A stretch of DNA of 64,000 nucleotides from Thiovibrio frasassiensis. GTDB lineage: Bacteria; Desulfobacterota; Desulfobulbia; Desulfobulbales; Desulfurivibrionaceae. This document shows, in pieces, positions 53,377 through 63,285 of this stretch. The notes under the pieces were generated by a model. The model made no database searches and was not told where the DNA came from. It saw only the letters and a list, made by a program, of their open reading frames with translations. Where the stretch lies: contig NZ_JAPHEH010000001.1 of assembly GCF_029607905.1 (NCBI RefSeq), forward strand, positions 2,509,530-2,573,529, read 5' to 3'. The translations under genes and the position numbers were made by a program. Each line of letters begins with the position of its first letter. The first letter of the stretch is position 1.

Positions 53377-53952
53377 TTACCCCGCCATATCCTGCACAAT
53401 CCACTGCACCGCCGCATAGAGATCCTCCGCCACATACGCGGGCTGTACCGGTTGCTTCGGCCCGATGTACTCGTAATCCCCCCGGCCATAGCCGGTGAGG
53501 ACCAGGACGCCCTTGGCCTGTACCGCCGCCGCCGCCTTGAGATCGGACCAGCGATCTCCCACCACGTAGGAGCGGGCCAGATCCAGGTCGAGCTCCGCAG
53601 CCGCCTGAAGAAACAACCCCGGCTTTGGTTTCCGGCAATCGCAGGCGAGACGGAAGCGCGCTTCCTTGGCCTCGGGATGGTGGGGGCAGAAGTAAATCCC
53701 ATCCACATGAGCGCCGGCCTCGGACAACGCCCCAGTCATCTTGGCATGCACCTCTGCAATCAGGCTTTCGGGAAAATAGCCCCGGGCCAGGCCGGATTGG
53801 TTGCTAACCACCACCACCGGAATCCCCTGTTCGTTCAACAAGCGGATGGCCGCCGCAGCCCGCGGCAGCATGACAAACCGAGTGATGTGGTTGATGTAGC
53901 CCATCTGCTCGTTGATGGTCCCATCCCTGTCGAGAAATACGGCCGGTCGCAT
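53377..53952 (-). CDS. gmhB: D,D-heptose 1,7-bisphosphate phosphatase
   Basis: This 191-residue HAD-family phosphatase of ADP-heptose synthesis has the motif FLDRDGTIN, VVSNQSGLARG, the zinc-binding Cys/His loop FCPHHPE...CDCRKPKPG, and YVVGDRWSDLKAA. All catalytic residues are present. It starts two bases after waaF on minus and is translated with it. Confidence 0.93.
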   Translation of the reverse strand: MRPAVFLDRDGTINEQMGYINHITRFVMLPRAAAAIRLLNEQGIPVVVVSNQSGLARGYFPESLIAEVHAKMTGALSEAGAHVDGIYFCPHHPEAKEARFRLACDCRKPKPGLFLQAAAELDLDLARSYVVGDRWSDLKAAAAVQAKGVLVLTGYGRGDYEYIGPKQPVQPAYVAEDLYAAVQWIVQDMAG

Positions 53953-53954
53953 GC

Positions 53955-55001
53955 TCAGTCCTCGCTTACCAGAAGTTTGTAGGTTGCCGCGTACACCTCA
54001 TCCACCCCGATCTCCAGCATGCAGGCAAAATCGTTTTGGGGGCAATGGGTTTTCATGCACGGGCTACAGGGGAGATGTTTGTTCACCACCTCCACCTTGG
54101 GGGCAAACGGCCCGGTGGCCACTGCATCGGTGGAACCGAAAATGGCAACCAGCGGCGTTTTCTGGGCAGCCGCCACATGCATCAGACCCGAATCATTGGT
54201 GACAAAGGCATCGCACAAACCGATCAGGGCCATGGCCTGGGCCAAAGAGGTCTTGCCCGTGAGATCATGCACCTGTCCGGGCGCTGCCGCGCTGATTTCC
54301 GCCGCGGCTTCACCATCCGCCTCCGTACCGAAAACCAGCAGGGTGGCGCCCAGCTCTTCGGCCAGACGCTTGGCCAGGCCAGCATACCTTTCTGCCGGCC
54401 AGCGCTTGGCCGGGCCATAAGCAGCCCCAGGATTCAAGCCCACCACCACCCTTTTCGCCTTGGCGGCAAGAAAATCCCTGGCCCAGTTGTTGGCGGCATC
54501 CGGCAGGGCAAGGAACAGCTCTTGGGGCCCGCACATCAAGCCGAGGTCCTTGAGCATCTCCTGATAATAATAGACCTGATGCCGTTCCCTCGTACTTTTC
54601 CTAATGGACACCCCATGAGTCAACAGCAGCCCGCGGCCATCCCTGCGGTACCCGGCCCGCACCGGAATCCCTGCAAGCAGGGCGAGCAAGGCGGCGGAAA
54701 AGGCATTCTGCAAGAGGATGGCCATATCAAAGCGCTGGGCCGCAAGTTCGCGACCCAACCTCCACATCCCGGCCAACCCCTTATGCCTGCCCTTTTTCTC
54801 ATAGAGCATGACCCGATCCACATGGGGACACCCCTTGAATATATCTGCCACCCATGGGTATGCCAGGATGGTGATCTCGGCAGCGGGGAAATTTTCCCTT
54901 ATGGTCCGCACCGCCGGAGTGGTCATGATGGCATCGCCGATCCAATTGGTTGAACGGATCAGAATCTTTTTAGGCGATAGGTCGCTGATTGTTTTCGTCA
55001 T
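53955..55001 (-). CDS. waaF: ADP-heptose:LPS heptosyltransferase II
   Basis: This 348-residue GT9 glycosyltransferase adds the second heptose to the LPS inner core. It has the family N-terminus (ILIRSTNWIGDAIMTTPAV), the NPGAAYGPAKRWP motif and the C-terminal TNDSGLMHVAAA. It is the first gene of the waaF-gmhB operon and shows that the organism makes heptose-containing LPS. Confidence 0.94.
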   Translation of the reverse strand: MTKTISDLSPKKILIRSTNWIGDAIMTTPAVRTIRENFPAAEITILAYPWVADIFKGCPHVDRVMLYEKKGRHKGLAGMWRLGRELAAQRFDMAILLQNAFSAALLALLAGIPVRAGYRRDGRGLLLTHGVSIRKSTRERHQVYYYQEMLKDLGLMCGPQELFLALPDAANNWARDFLAAKAKRVVVGLNPGAAYGPAKRWPAERYAGLAKRLAEELGATLLVFGTEADGEAAAEISAAAPGQVHDLTGKTSLAQAMALIGLCDAFVTNDSGLMHVAAAQKTPLVAIFGSTDAVATGPFAPKVEVVNKHLPCSPCMKTHCPQNDFACMLEIGVDEVYAATYKLLVSED

Positions 55002-55231
55002 ACCTGTTCCTGGGAATGTGTTGCCTGAAGTAAAAAGGGACCTTTGCTTTTTTTCCCGGAGGCGTCAAGTTTTTTCCAAGACAAACGACGAACTTTACCT
55101 CCCCAGAGAGAGATCAACCCTCCAACAATTTATCACAGACCAACTCCACAACGAAAAAAAGAGCAAACCACCTCTTCTTCCTTGCAAAAAATCGGTTTGG
55201 GTGTTAAAAAATTCGGGTTCAAAAATAATCA

Positions 55232-55284
55232 CACCCCTGCAAATGCTCCTCTGGTGCCCGGAATCGGGTTGGAGCGATGGGGTG
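55232..55284 (+). promoter_or_regulatory. Structured leader of rpsB (candidate r-protein autoregulation site)
   Basis: CACCCC (55232-55237) pairs with GGGGTG (55279-55284), GCTCC (55245-55249) with GGAGC (55271-55275), and CCCG (55257-55260) with CGGG (55265-55268). They form one nested stem ending 31 bases before the rpsB ATG. S2 is known to control rpsB-tsf from its leader in E. coli. The rest of the 55002-55315 gap holds the divergent waaF and rpsB promoters, which I cannot place exactly. Confidence 0.5.
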
Positions 55285-55315
55285 GAAGCAAAACCAAAAC
55301 CAAAGGAGAAGTACC

Positions 55316-56071
55316 ATGTCTTACATGACCATGAAGGAAATGCTGGAGGCCGGCATGCATTTCGGCCATCAAACCCGTCGCTGGAATCCGAAAATGAAGC
55401 CGTACATCTTCGGCGCCCGCAACAAGATCTACATCATCAACCTTGACAAGACCCTGCCCCTTTTCAACACGGCCTACGAATTTATCGCCAAGACCGCAGC
55501 CAAGGGCGGCACCGTGCTTTTTGTCGGCACCAAGCGTCAGGGCCAGGACATCATGAAGGAAGAAGCCGAGCGTTGCGGCATGTATTACATCAACAACCGC
55601 TGGTTGGGCGGCATGCTGACCAACCACCAGACCATCAAGAACAGTGTTGATAAGCTGAAGAAATACGAAGCCATGCAGGAAGACGGCACCATCAACCATT
55701 ACCATAAGAAAGAAGCCCTCCAGATCCAAAAGGATGCGATCAAGCTGGACCGCAACCTGGGCGGCATCAAGAATATGAAGGGGCTGCCCGCCGCCATTTT
55801 CCTTATCGATCCGAAACGGGAGAAGATCGCCATCGAAGAGGCCAACCGTCTCGGCATCCCGGTGGTCGCCCTGATCGATACCAACTGCGATCCCCGCGGC
55901 ATCGACTATCTCATCCCCGGCAATGATGACGCCATCCGCTCCATCAAGCTGATCGCCTCAAAAATGGCAGAGGCTGTTTTGAGCGGGAAGGAAAAACTTG
56001 CCGCGACGCATCAGGCTGCCAGCGATAAGGATACCGACACCAAGGCTGCGGCCGAAAAAGGCGACGCATAA
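55316..56071 (+). CDS. rpsB: 30S ribosomal protein S2
   Basis: This 251-residue S2 has family segments [53 protein letters not shown]-like NNRWLGG and [29 protein letters not shown]. The ATG at 55316 follows AGGAG. It is the first gene of the rpsB-tsf operon and has a structured leader. Confidence 0.98.
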   Translation: MSYMTMKEMLEAGMHFGHQTRRWNPKMKPYIFGARNKIYIINLDKTLPLFNTAYEFIAKTAAKGGTVLFVGTKRQGQDIMKEEAERCGMYYINNRWLGGMLTNHQTIKNSVDKLKKYEAMQEDGTINHYHKKEALQIQKDAIKLDRNLGGIKNMKGLPAAIFLIDPKREKIAIEEANRLGIPVVALIDTNCDPRGIDYLIPGNDDAIRSIKLIASKMAEAVLSGKEKLAATHQAASDKDTDTKAAAEKGDA

Positions 56072-56090
56072 CCTGCCTCTCTGAAAAACA

Positions 56091-56121
56091 CCCGGCTGGG
56101 TTCCCTGTGAACCAGGCCGGG
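56091..56121 (+). other. Stem-loop between rpsB and tsf
   Basis: CCCGGCTGGGTTC (56091-56103) pairs imperfectly with GAACCAGGCCGGG (56109-56121) around a short loop. No T run follows, so it may protect the rpsB end or reduce tsf expression rather than terminate. Confidence 0.5.
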
Positions 56122-56174
56122 GATTTCGCTTACGAGACGCTTTCCAGATTACACGAGCACATGAAGGTAGAACT

Positions 56175-57044
56175 GTGAATATTACAAGTCAGATGGTAAA
56201 AGAGCTCCGCGACAAAACCAACGCGGGGATGATGGATTGTAAAAAAGCCCTGACCGAGACCGGCGGCGACATGGAAAAGGCCGTCGATCTGCTCCGCCAG
56301 AAAGGGTTGGCGGTTGCCCAGAAGCGGGCAGGCAGGGCAACCAGCGAAGGCTTGGTGGAAACATTCATCCAAGACTCCGGCAAACTGGGCGTGATGGTGG
56401 AAGTAAACTGCGAGACCGATTTTGTCGCCAAGAGTGACGCTTTCATCGAGTTCGCCAAGAATGTTGCCACCCAGGTTGCAGAGACCGCAACCGCTTCTCC
56501 TGCCGAGCTCTTGGAACAGAAATTCGTTAAAAACCCCGCGCTTACCATTCAGGATATGCTCAACGAGCTGGTCGCCAAGCTCGGCGAGAACATCGGGATC
56601 AAACGTTTCGCCAAATTCAATGAGGGCGTGCTCGAAACTTACATCCATGCCGGCGGCAAGTTAGGCGTCATGGTCGAGCTAGCCTGCGACAACGACGCGG
56701 CTGCTAAAAACGCCGATTTCATCGAGTTCGCCAAGAATATCTGCATGCATATTGCCGCAGCCAATCCCGTTTCCATCAGCCGCGAAGAGGTTCCCGCGGA
56801 TCTGGCGGAGCGTGAGCGCAACATCTTCATCCAGCAGGCCATCGACTCCGGCAAACCCGCGAACATCGCCGAGAAGATGGTGGGCGGCAAGATGGATCGC
56901 TTTTTTGCCGAGAGCTGTCTGCTCGAGCAGAAATTCGTCAAGAATCCCGACATCTCGATCCAGGATCTGCTCAAGGAAGTTGCCGCCAAGCTGGGCGCAA
57001 ACATCAGCATCAAACGGTTTGCCCGTTTTCAGGTTGGCGCATAA
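56175..57044 (+). CDS. tsf: Translation elongation factor Ts
   Basis: This 289-residue EF-Ts has an N-terminal UBA-like domain (VKELRDKTNAGMMDCKKAL), the EF-Tu-contact TDFVAK and two similar core halves. The segment ELLEQKFVKNP... (~residue 112) is echoed near residue 249, and IEFAKN occurs twice, reflecting the internal symmetry of the fold. The start is the GTG at 56175, after AAGG. It is 103 bases downstream of rpsB. Confidence 0.97.
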   Translation: MNITSQMVKELRDKTNAGMMDCKKALTETGGDMEKAVDLLRQKGLAVAQKRAGRATSEGLVETFIQDSGKLGVMVEVNCETDFVAKSDAFIEFAKNVATQVAETATASPAELLEQKFVKNPALTIQDMLNELVAKLGENIGIKRFAKFNEGVLETYIHAGGKLGVMVELACDNDAAAKNADFIEFAKNICMHIAAANPVSISREEVPADLAERERNIFIQQAIDSGKPANIAEKMVGGKMDRFFAESCLLEQKFVKNPDISIQDLLKEVAAKLGANISIKRFARFQVGA

Positions 57045-57169
57045 CCCTGTTATCACCGCCCATCGGCTGGGCTGAGCATGCACACAGCCAGGGTGACGGG
57101 TGCGAATAACCTTGGCATTACTTGTGAAAAGAACGGCATAAGTGGCCGTAATTGAATAACCAGGAAAAC

Positions 57170-57910
57170 ATGGACAATTCCGTTTCGGCCCCTCAATACC
57201 AGAGAGTTCTTATAAAACTAAGCGGCGAAGCCCTCATGGGTGACGCCGCTTTTGGCATCAGCACCAAGGTGCTTGATTATCTCGCCACAGAGATTCAGGC
57301 CCTGGTCGCCCTTAAGGTGCAAACAAGCCTGGTCATCGGCGCCGGGAACATCTTCCGGGGGGTAGCCGGTGCTTCTACCGGCATGGACCGGGCCGCCGCC
57401 GACAACATGGGCATGCTGGCCACGGTCATTAATGCCCTGGCCCTGCAGGACGCCCTGGAAAGAAAGGGTATCTCGGCCAGGGTTCTTTCCGCCATCCCCA
57501 TGCTTACCGTCTGTGAACCCTATTCCCGGCAGAAGGCGGTCCACCATCTTCACAAGGGACGGGTGGTGATCTTCGGGGCCGGCACCGCCAACCCTTACTT
57601 CACCACCGATACGGCCGCCGTGCTCCGCGGTCTGGAAATCAATGCCGATCTGGTCTGCAAAGCCACCAGAGTCGACGGGGTCTACGACAAGGATCCCCTC
57701 AAGCACCCGGAAGCGGTCAAGTTTTCCAGCCTCAGTTTCAGCGAGGTTCTGCACCGACGCCTCAAAGTCATGGACGCGGCGGCAATATCCCTGGCCATGG
57801 ACAACAACACCAAGATCATGGTTTTTGACATGAATATCCCCGGCAATATGAAGAAAGCCATCTGCGGCGCGCAGATCGGCACCTTGATACAGGGAGAGGA
57901 CAATGAATGA
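57170..57910 (+). CDS. pyrH: Uridylate kinase
   Basis: This 246-residue UMP kinase of the amino-acid-kinase fold has KLSGEALMG, the VIGAGNIFRGV motif and the C-terminal MDNNTKIMVFDM region. The ATG at 57170 follows AGGA; a TTG at 57152 is less likely. Its end overlaps frr by eight bases. Confidence 0.97.
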   Translation: MDNSVSAPQYQRVLIKLSGEALMGDAAFGISTKVLDYLATEIQALVALKVQTSLVIGAGNIFRGVAGASTGMDRAAADNMGMLATVINALALQDALERKGISARVLSAIPMLTVCEPYSRQKAVHHLHKGRVVIFGAGTANPYFTTDTAAVLRGLEINADLVCKATRVDGVYDKDPLKHPEAVKFSSLSFSEVLHRRLKVMDAAAISLAMDNNTKIMVFDMNIPGNMKKAICGAQIGTLIQGEDNE

Positions 57911-58457
57911 GATTATCGACGCTCTGAGCGAAAAAATGACGGCAAACATCGAGGCCTTCAAACGAGACCTCACCAAGATCCGGACCGGCCGGGCGACCAC
58001 CTCCCTGCTCGACGGGGTAAAGGTCATGGCCTACGGCTCGCCGATGCCAATGAATCAGGTCGGTACCGTGACCATCCCGGAAAGCAGGATGCTGGTTATC
58101 CAGCCCTGGGACACCCAGCTCCTCCCCGCCATCGAGAAGGCTATCTTCTCTTCGGACCTGGGCCTCAACCCCTCCAGCGACGGCAAGATGATCCGAATCA
58201 ATATTCCCCAGCTGACCGAAGAACGGCGCAAAGAACTGGTGAAAACCGTCAAGAAGATCAGCGAAGAACACCGGGTATCCATGCGTAATCTGCGGCGCGA
58301 GGCCATCGACGTGCTGAAGAAACAGAAAACTAACAAGGAAATCTCCGAAGACGACTTCTTCAGGATGCAGGATGAGGCCCAACACGCCACCGACAAATTC
58401 ATCAAACAGATCGATGAAATCATGGCGGAAAAAGAAAAAGAGGTTATGGCGGTTTGA
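57903..58457 (+). CDS. frr: Ribosome recycling factor
   Basis: This 184-residue factor separates the ribosome from mRNA after termination. It has KIRTGRATTSLLDGVKV, IPESRMLVIQPWD, and the C-terminal helical part ending in HATDKFIKQIDEIMAEKEKEVMAV. The gene is typical in length and in its place after pyrH. Confidence 0.98.
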   Translation: MNEIIDALSEKMTANIEAFKRDLTKIRTGRATTSLLDGVKVMAYGSPMPMNQVGTVTIPESRMLVIQPWDTQLLPAIEKAIFSSDLGLNPSSDGKMIRINIPQLTEERRKELVKTVKKISEEHRVSMRNLRREAIDVLKKQKTNKEISEDDFFRMQDEAQHATDKFIKQIDEIMAEKEKEVMAV

Positions 58458-58529
58458 TGATGTGCCCCCTCCCCGGCCTTGCTTCCGCCGGTTGCTTGCG
58501 GTAACCTGCTGAAAACCGAGATATTCCCC

Positions 58530-59276
58530 ATGTCCAGACCTGACACCGCCGCCTTGCCCCGCCATATCGCCATCATCATGGATGGCAATGGCCGCTGGGC
58601 CGAACAGCAGGGCAAACCACGCATCATGGGCCACCGGGCCGGGGTCGAATCCGTACAGGATATCGTCCGTGCCGCCCGCGAACTTGGCATCGGCGTGCTT
58701 ACCCTCTACGCCTTTTCCACGGAGAACTGGAAACGTCCCCCCCTTGAGGTACAGGCCCTCATGGGGCTGCTCAAGTCCTTTCTGGAAAGCGAACTGACCA
58801 CCATGGTCCAAAACAATGTGAGTCTCCGCTGCCTGGGACAGAAAGACCGGATTCCGACGGAAGTCCGCAAGGTCATGGACCGGGTGATCCGAGAAACCGC
58901 GAACAATTCCGGCCTGATCCTCAATCTCGCCCTGAGCTATGGCGGCAGGAGTGAAATTACCCAGGCCGTCCAGGAAATTGCCCGCAAATGCCAGGATGGC
59001 ACCCTGAATCCCGAGGCAATCGACCAGGCCGTTTTGGAACAGCACCTCTATACGGCAGGGTTGCCGGACCCGGATCTTGTCATTCGTACCGGAGGAGAAA
59101 CCAGATTGAGCAATTTTCTTCTCTGGCAGGCATCCTATGCGGAGCTCTATTTCACGGAAATCCTCTGGCCGGACTTCAGAAAAAAAGATCTGCTGACCGC
59201 CATTCTGGATTTCCAGACGCGGCAACGGCGTTTTGGCAAAACAGGCAAACAGGCGGAACACTCTTCCACCCATTGA
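58530..59276 (+). CDS. uppS: Undecaprenyl diphosphate synthase
   Basis: This 248-residue cis-prenyltransferase makes the lipid carrier for cell wall and LPS. It has the catalytic IIMDGNGRWA, GHRAGVESV, LYAFSTENWKRP and the C-terminal IRTGGETRLSNFLLWQ. I chose the ATG at 58530, although the Shine-Dalgarno site is weak; a TTG at 58479 would add 17 residues unlike the family. Confidence 0.96.
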   Translation: MSRPDTAALPRHIAIIMDGNGRWAEQQGKPRIMGHRAGVESVQDIVRAARELGIGVLTLYAFSTENWKRPPLEVQALMGLLKSFLESELTTMVQNNVSLRCLGQKDRIPTEVRKVMDRVIRETANNSGLILNLALSYGGRSEITQAVQEIARKCQDGTLNPEAIDQAVLEQHLYTAGLPDPDLVIRTGGETRLSNFLLWQASYAELYFTEILWPDFRKKDLLTAILDFQTRQRRFGKTGKQAEHSSTH

Positions 59277-59313
59277 TCATCCGCCGCAGCGACGGACCTA
59301 CGACAGGATCAGC

Positions 59314-60120
59314 ATGAAACGACTTATTACCGGGATTATCGCAAGCGCTGCCTGGCTGCTCCTGCTGCTCGCAGGACCATTCCCCTTGTTCTGGCTGGTC
59401 ATCACCGGTTTGGCTGCGGTGGCATTGAACGAATATCTGACCATTGCCCTCTCCGAACTCAGCCAACGAATCCGGGTTCCCATAATCCTTTTCGGTCTCT
59501 TCCCCCTGCTGGGCGCGTATTCCGGCGCACCTGTCGGTCTGCTTTGCGGCTTAAGCCTTGCCTTGGTCGCCCTGCTGCTTTTCACCCTTTCTCGGTACTC
59601 CAGCCTTACCCTCCCCTTTGAGGTTATCAGCCGCGGCGGATTTGGCTATCTCTACCTCGGCCTGTGCAGCGCCCATTTGGTCCTGCTCATGGCCCTGCCG
59701 CAGGGCCGTGCCTGGCTGCTGCTCCTTACCGCCATAACCGCAGCCTCGGACACCGCTGCCTTCTATACCGGCAGCAAATTTGGCAGGCACAAGCTCTGCC
59801 CCGCCATCAGCCCGGGGAAAACCTGGGAAGGATTTCTCGGCGGCCTGGCCGGCAGCTTGCTCGCTTCCCTCCTTGTCCGCCACTTTTTTCTGCCCGAACA
59901 AAGTATCCTCTGGATCTGCCTCATCGTCCTCCTGCTCGGTTGCCTCGGCGCGGCCGGAGATCTTTCGGAATCAGTGATCAAGCGGGCCTTTGGCGTGAAA
60001 GACTCAGGCAGCCTGCTGCCCGGACACGGCGGCTTGCTGGACCGCATCGACTCCTTGCTCCTGACCGCGCCGGTACTCTATTACCTGTTGTATTTTCAGA
60101 CAGGACTGTGTTTGCTGTGA
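59314..60120 (+). CDS. cdsA: Phosphatidate cytidylyltransferase
   Basis: This 268-residue integral membrane enzyme makes CDP-diacylglycerol. It has about eight helices and the family signature SESVIKRAFGVKDSGSLLPG then HGGLLDRIDSL. The ATG at 59314 follows AGGA; the frame opens at 59233 inside uppS. Confidence 0.95.
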   Translation: MKRLITGIIASAAWLLLLLAGPFPLFWLVITGLAAVALNEYLTIALSELSQRIRVPIILFGLFPLLGAYSGAPVGLLCGLSLALVALLLFTLSRYSSLTLPFEVISRGGFGYLYLGLCSAHLVLLMALPQGRAWLLLLTAITAASDTAAFYTGSKFGRHKLCPAISPGKTWEGFLGGLAGSLLASLLVRHFFLPEQSILWICLIVLLLGCLGAAGDLSESVIKRAFGVKDSGSLLPGHGGLLDRIDSLLLTAPVLYYLLYFQTGLCLL

Positions 60121-60178
60121 TATCCATGTGCTTGCATGGTATCGCTGACCGTCATTTCCCAAGACAACAAAAGGACTC

Positions 60179-61414
60179 ATGAAAAACATTTCCCTGCTTG
60201 GTTCAACAGGCTCCATCGGCCGCAATGTTCTGGAGGTGGTCCGCCAGTTCCCGGGTCGCTTCCGCATTGTGGGGTTGGCCGCCGGCACCAATGGCCGCCT
60301 CTTGCGCGAGCAGATCGAAGCCTTCAACCCGGAGAAGGTCTCCATCGGCGAGGCAAAACTGGCGGGTGAACTGATCCAGAGCCTTCCCCCAGGTTGGTCT
60401 GAAAAGATTATGACCGGCACCGAAGGCAATATTGGTGTTGCCACCCTGCCCGAGGCGGACACGGTTGTCTCCGCCATCGTCGGCGCCGCCGGCCTTACCC
60501 CCACCATGGCCGCCATCGAAGCCGGCAAAAACATCGCCCTGGCCAACAAGGAAACCCTGGTCATGGCCGGCCAGCTGGTCATGAGCGCGGTCAAACGCCA
60601 CAAGGTTACCCTGCTGCCCATTGACAGCGAACACAGCGCCATTGCCCAGGCGCTGGAGGCCGGGAAAAAAGCGGATGTCAGCAAACTCATCCTCACCGCT
60701 TCCGGCGGACCTTTCCGCAATATGGCCGAGCGTGACCTTTGGACAGTCACTCCCGAACAGGCCCTGGCCCACCCCAACTGGGAGATGGGCAAAAAAATCT
60801 CCATCGACTCCGCCACCCTGATGAACAAAGGATTGGAGGTTATCGAAGCCCGCTGGCTTTTTGATATCGATGTCGAAGACATTGAGGTTCTCGTCCACCC
60901 GCAGAGCATCGTCCATTCCATGGTGGAATACGTTGACGGCTCGGTGGTCGCCCAACTGGGGGTGCCGGACATGCGCATCCCTATTGCCTACGCCCTTTCC
61001 TACCCGGAACGCTTGCGGATGAATATGCCGCGCCTGAATTTGGCGCAGGCCCAGGATTTGAGTTTTTCCCGCCCGGATTTTGAAAAATTTCCCGCCTTAA
61101 AACTCGCCTACCAGGTGTGCAAGCGGGGGGGAAGCCTGCCAGCCGTGCTCAATGCCGCCAACGAAGTGGCGGTGGAAGCCTTTTTGACCGGCATTATCCG
61201 CTTTCCGGAAATCGCCTTGGTCGTTGCGGAAACAGTGAGCCGGTTGCCGAGAGAACAGGCGGCCAGCCTGACCGCGATCCTCGACGCCGACCTTGCCGCC
61301 CGGATGCAGGCTGCCTCCATAATTGACTCCCTGCGCATGCAGACCCAACAGCGCCTCGGCAAAGATGTCCACTCGCCGGAGCTGCCGCCGGGACATACAA
61401 CCTTAACCAACTGA
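60179..61414 (+). CDS. dxr: 1-deoxy-D-xylulose 5-phosphate reductoisomerase
   Basis: This 411-residue enzyme of the MEP isoprenoid pathway has the NADPH site [11 protein letters not shown], the metal/substrate site [17 protein letters not shown] and [19 protein letters not shown]. It supplies precursors for UppS, two genes upstream. It is part of the uppS-cdsA-dxr-rseP run. Confidence 0.97.
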   Translation: MKNISLLGSTGSIGRNVLEVVRQFPGRFRIVGLAAGTNGRLLREQIEAFNPEKVSIGEAKLAGELIQSLPPGWSEKIMTGTEGNIGVATLPEADTVVSAIVGAAGLTPTMAAIEAGKNIALANKETLVMAGQLVMSAVKRHKVTLLPIDSEHSAIAQALEAGKKADVSKLILTASGGPFRNMAERDLWTVTPEQALAHPNWEMGKKISIDSATLMNKGLEVIEARWLFDIDVEDIEVLVHPQSIVHSMVEYVDGSVVAQLGVPDMRIPIAYALSYPERLRMNMPRLNLAQAQDLSFSRPDFEKFPALKLAYQVCKRGGSLPAVLNAANEVAVEAFLTGIIRFPEIALVVAETVSRLPREQAASLTAILDADLAARMQAASIIDSLRMQTQQRLGKDVHSPELPPGHTTLTN

Positions 61415-61419
61415 AGACT

Positions 61420-62490
61420 ATGAACTCTATCCTTGCCTTTATCCTCGTTCTTGGCCCCCTGATCTTCATCCATGAATTCGGCCATTTTCTCTGCGCCAAG
61501 TTGTTCGGCATCCGGGTACTCAAATTCTCCTTGGGGTTTGGCCCCAAGGTTTTTGGCCGGACAATCGGAGAAACCGAATACCTGTTGAGCGCCTTCCCCC
61601 TTGGCGGCTACGTGAAAATGTACGGCGAAAGCCTCACCGACGAAGTGGCCAGCGACCAGGAAGGTTTTTCCTTTTCGCACAAGGCGATCTGGCAACGCTT
61701 CCTGGTGGTCTTTGCCGGACCGCTCTTCAATCTCGTTTTCGCGGTGCTGCTCTTTTCCTCCATCTTTGCGGTGATGGGCGTTTCCCAACCGGTCACCGAA
61801 GCGAGAATCGGCGCGGTCACCACGGGTTCTCCCGCCGCCACGGCCGGGCTCGCAGCCAACGATCTCATCCTGAGTATCAATAACGCCCCGGTTCAAGAAT
61901 GGAATGACGTCGCACGCCTCATCAAGCTCAGCGGGGGAAACCCCGTAACCCTCCAGGTTCGGCGAGCCGACCAGACCCTGACCATTACCGGGCAACCGAA
62001 AATGGAAGAGGACAAGAACATCTTCGGCGAGGTGATCGACAGCCGCTACATGCTGGGCATCCGGGTCGCCGACGAACTGGTCCATATCTCCCCGGGCGAA
62101 GCAATCCAGACCGGAGCCATGCACACCTGGGTCCTGATCAAGATCACCCTTCTGGGCATTGTCAAGATCATCCAGAAGGTTGTCCCGGCCAGCGAACTGG
62201 GCGGCCCCATCCGTATTGCCCAAATGGCCGGGCAACAGATGTCGGCAGGCTGGGTCAATCTCCTGCATTTCACCGGACTGCTCAGCGTCAGCCTCGGGGT
62301 TTTGAATCTTTTCCCGATCCCGATCCTGGATGGCGGACATCTCGTCTTCTTTGCCGTGGAAGCGATCCGCCGCAAGCCGCTGAGTATTGAAACCCGGGAA
62401 CGGCTCCAGATGGTCGGCCTGATCCTCCTCGTTTCCCTGATGCTTTTTGTCTTCTACAACGATTTCCGTTTTCTCGGCAATGGGGGCTGA
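61420..62490 (+). CDS. rseP: Site-2 metalloprotease RseP
   Basis: This 356-residue membrane protease has the zinc site HEFGH (residues ~18-22) and the second site NLFPIPILDGGH near residue 298, with one PDZ domain between (~110-190). E. coli RseP has two PDZ domains and cuts anti-sigma factors and leftover signal peptides. The gene starts five bases after dxr. Confidence 0.95.
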   Translation: MNSILAFILVLGPLIFIHEFGHFLCAKLFGIRVLKFSLGFGPKVFGRTIGETEYLLSAFPLGGYVKMYGESLTDEVASDQEGFSFSHKAIWQRFLVVFAGPLFNLVFAVLLFSSIFAVMGVSQPVTEARIGAVTTGSPAATAGLAANDLILSINNAPVQEWNDVARLIKLSGGNPVTLQVRRADQTLTITGQPKMEEDKNIFGEVIDSRYMLGIRVADELVHISPGEAIQTGAMHTWVLIKITLLGIVKIIQKVVPASELGGPIRIAQMAGQQMSAGWVNLLHFTGLLSVSLGVLNLFPIPILDGGHLVFFAVEAIRRKPLSIETRERLQMVGLILLVSLMLFVFYNDFRFLGNGG

Positions 62491-62498
62491 GGCAGCGC

Positions 62499-63227
62499 AT
62501 GCCTCCTTCCTCTGCAACGCCAGCCGTTATTCTCGCCCTGGAAACCGCCACCACCTGCGGCAGCCTGGCTCTGGTTGCGGAAGACCGCTGCCTTGCCGAA
62601 TATTCCCTCAACACCGCCACCACCCACTCCCGCCGTTTGCTGGCCGGGATAGACTGGCTCCTTGCCCAGTGTGAACTGAGCTGGCCCGATATTGCCGCCA
62701 TTGCCGTCACCCTTGGCCCCGGGAGTTTTACGGGTCTGCGCATTGCCTTAAGCACTGCCAAAGGGTTGTGCATGGCCACTGAAAAACCGCTCATCGGGGT
62801 TCCGACCCTGACCGGAATCGCCAGCCAGTTCCCCTTTTCCTCCCTCCCCATCTGCCCGGTGATTGACGCCCGCAAAAAAGAGATCTACACCGCTCTTTAC
62901 CGCTGCAACCGGCAAGGGTTTCCGGAGATAACCAGCGAAGCCATGGTCATCAAGCCGGAACGACTTGCCGAATTCATCACCACCCCCACCCTGCTGGTGG
63001 GCGATGGCCTGCCCCTGTATGGCCGAATGCTCAAGGATTTACTGGGGGAATCGGTCTGTCTTGCCCCTGCGGAGATCTGTTTTGCCAGGGCAGCCGCCAT
63101 TGGTTCCGTAGCCTGGCATCTTTTCCGGCAGGGCTCTTTCTTAAACCCGGCCACGGCTGTGCCCATATATGTGCGGGCCTCGGACGCGGAACTACAGTTT
63201 GGGGAAAAAAAGGGGCCAAAGAAGTAG
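62499..63227 (+). CDS. tsaB: tRNA threonylcarbamoyladenosine biosynthesis protein TsaB
   Basis: This 242-residue protein of the ASKHA fold has the N-terminal ILALETATTCGSLAL and the TsaB signature LGPGSFTGLRIALSTAKGL. With TsaD and TsaE it makes t6A37 on tRNA. It starts eight bases after rseP. Its stop codon is followed at once by a run of G's. Confidence 0.94.
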   Translation: MPPSSATPAVILALETATTCGSLALVAEDRCLAEYSLNTATTHSRRLLAGIDWLLAQCELSWPDIAAIAVTLGPGSFTGLRIALSTAKGLCMATEKPLIGVPTLTGIASQFPFSSLPICPVIDARKKEIYTALYRCNRQGFPEITSEAMVIKPERLAEFITTPTLLVGDGLPLYGRMLKDLLGESVCLAPAEICFARAAAIGSVAWHLFRQGSFLNPATAVPIYVRASDAELQFGEKKGPKK

Positions 63228-63285
63228 GGGGGGGGAAATGACGGCGGGACAAAAGGGCGGAACAACCCTGTTCAGGGACTAAGAA

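Noticed and set aside
56508-57043. Internal repeat in tsf as a possible recent duplication
   Set aside because: EF-Ts has an ancient two-fold core, and the two halves differ at many bases, so this is normal for the family.
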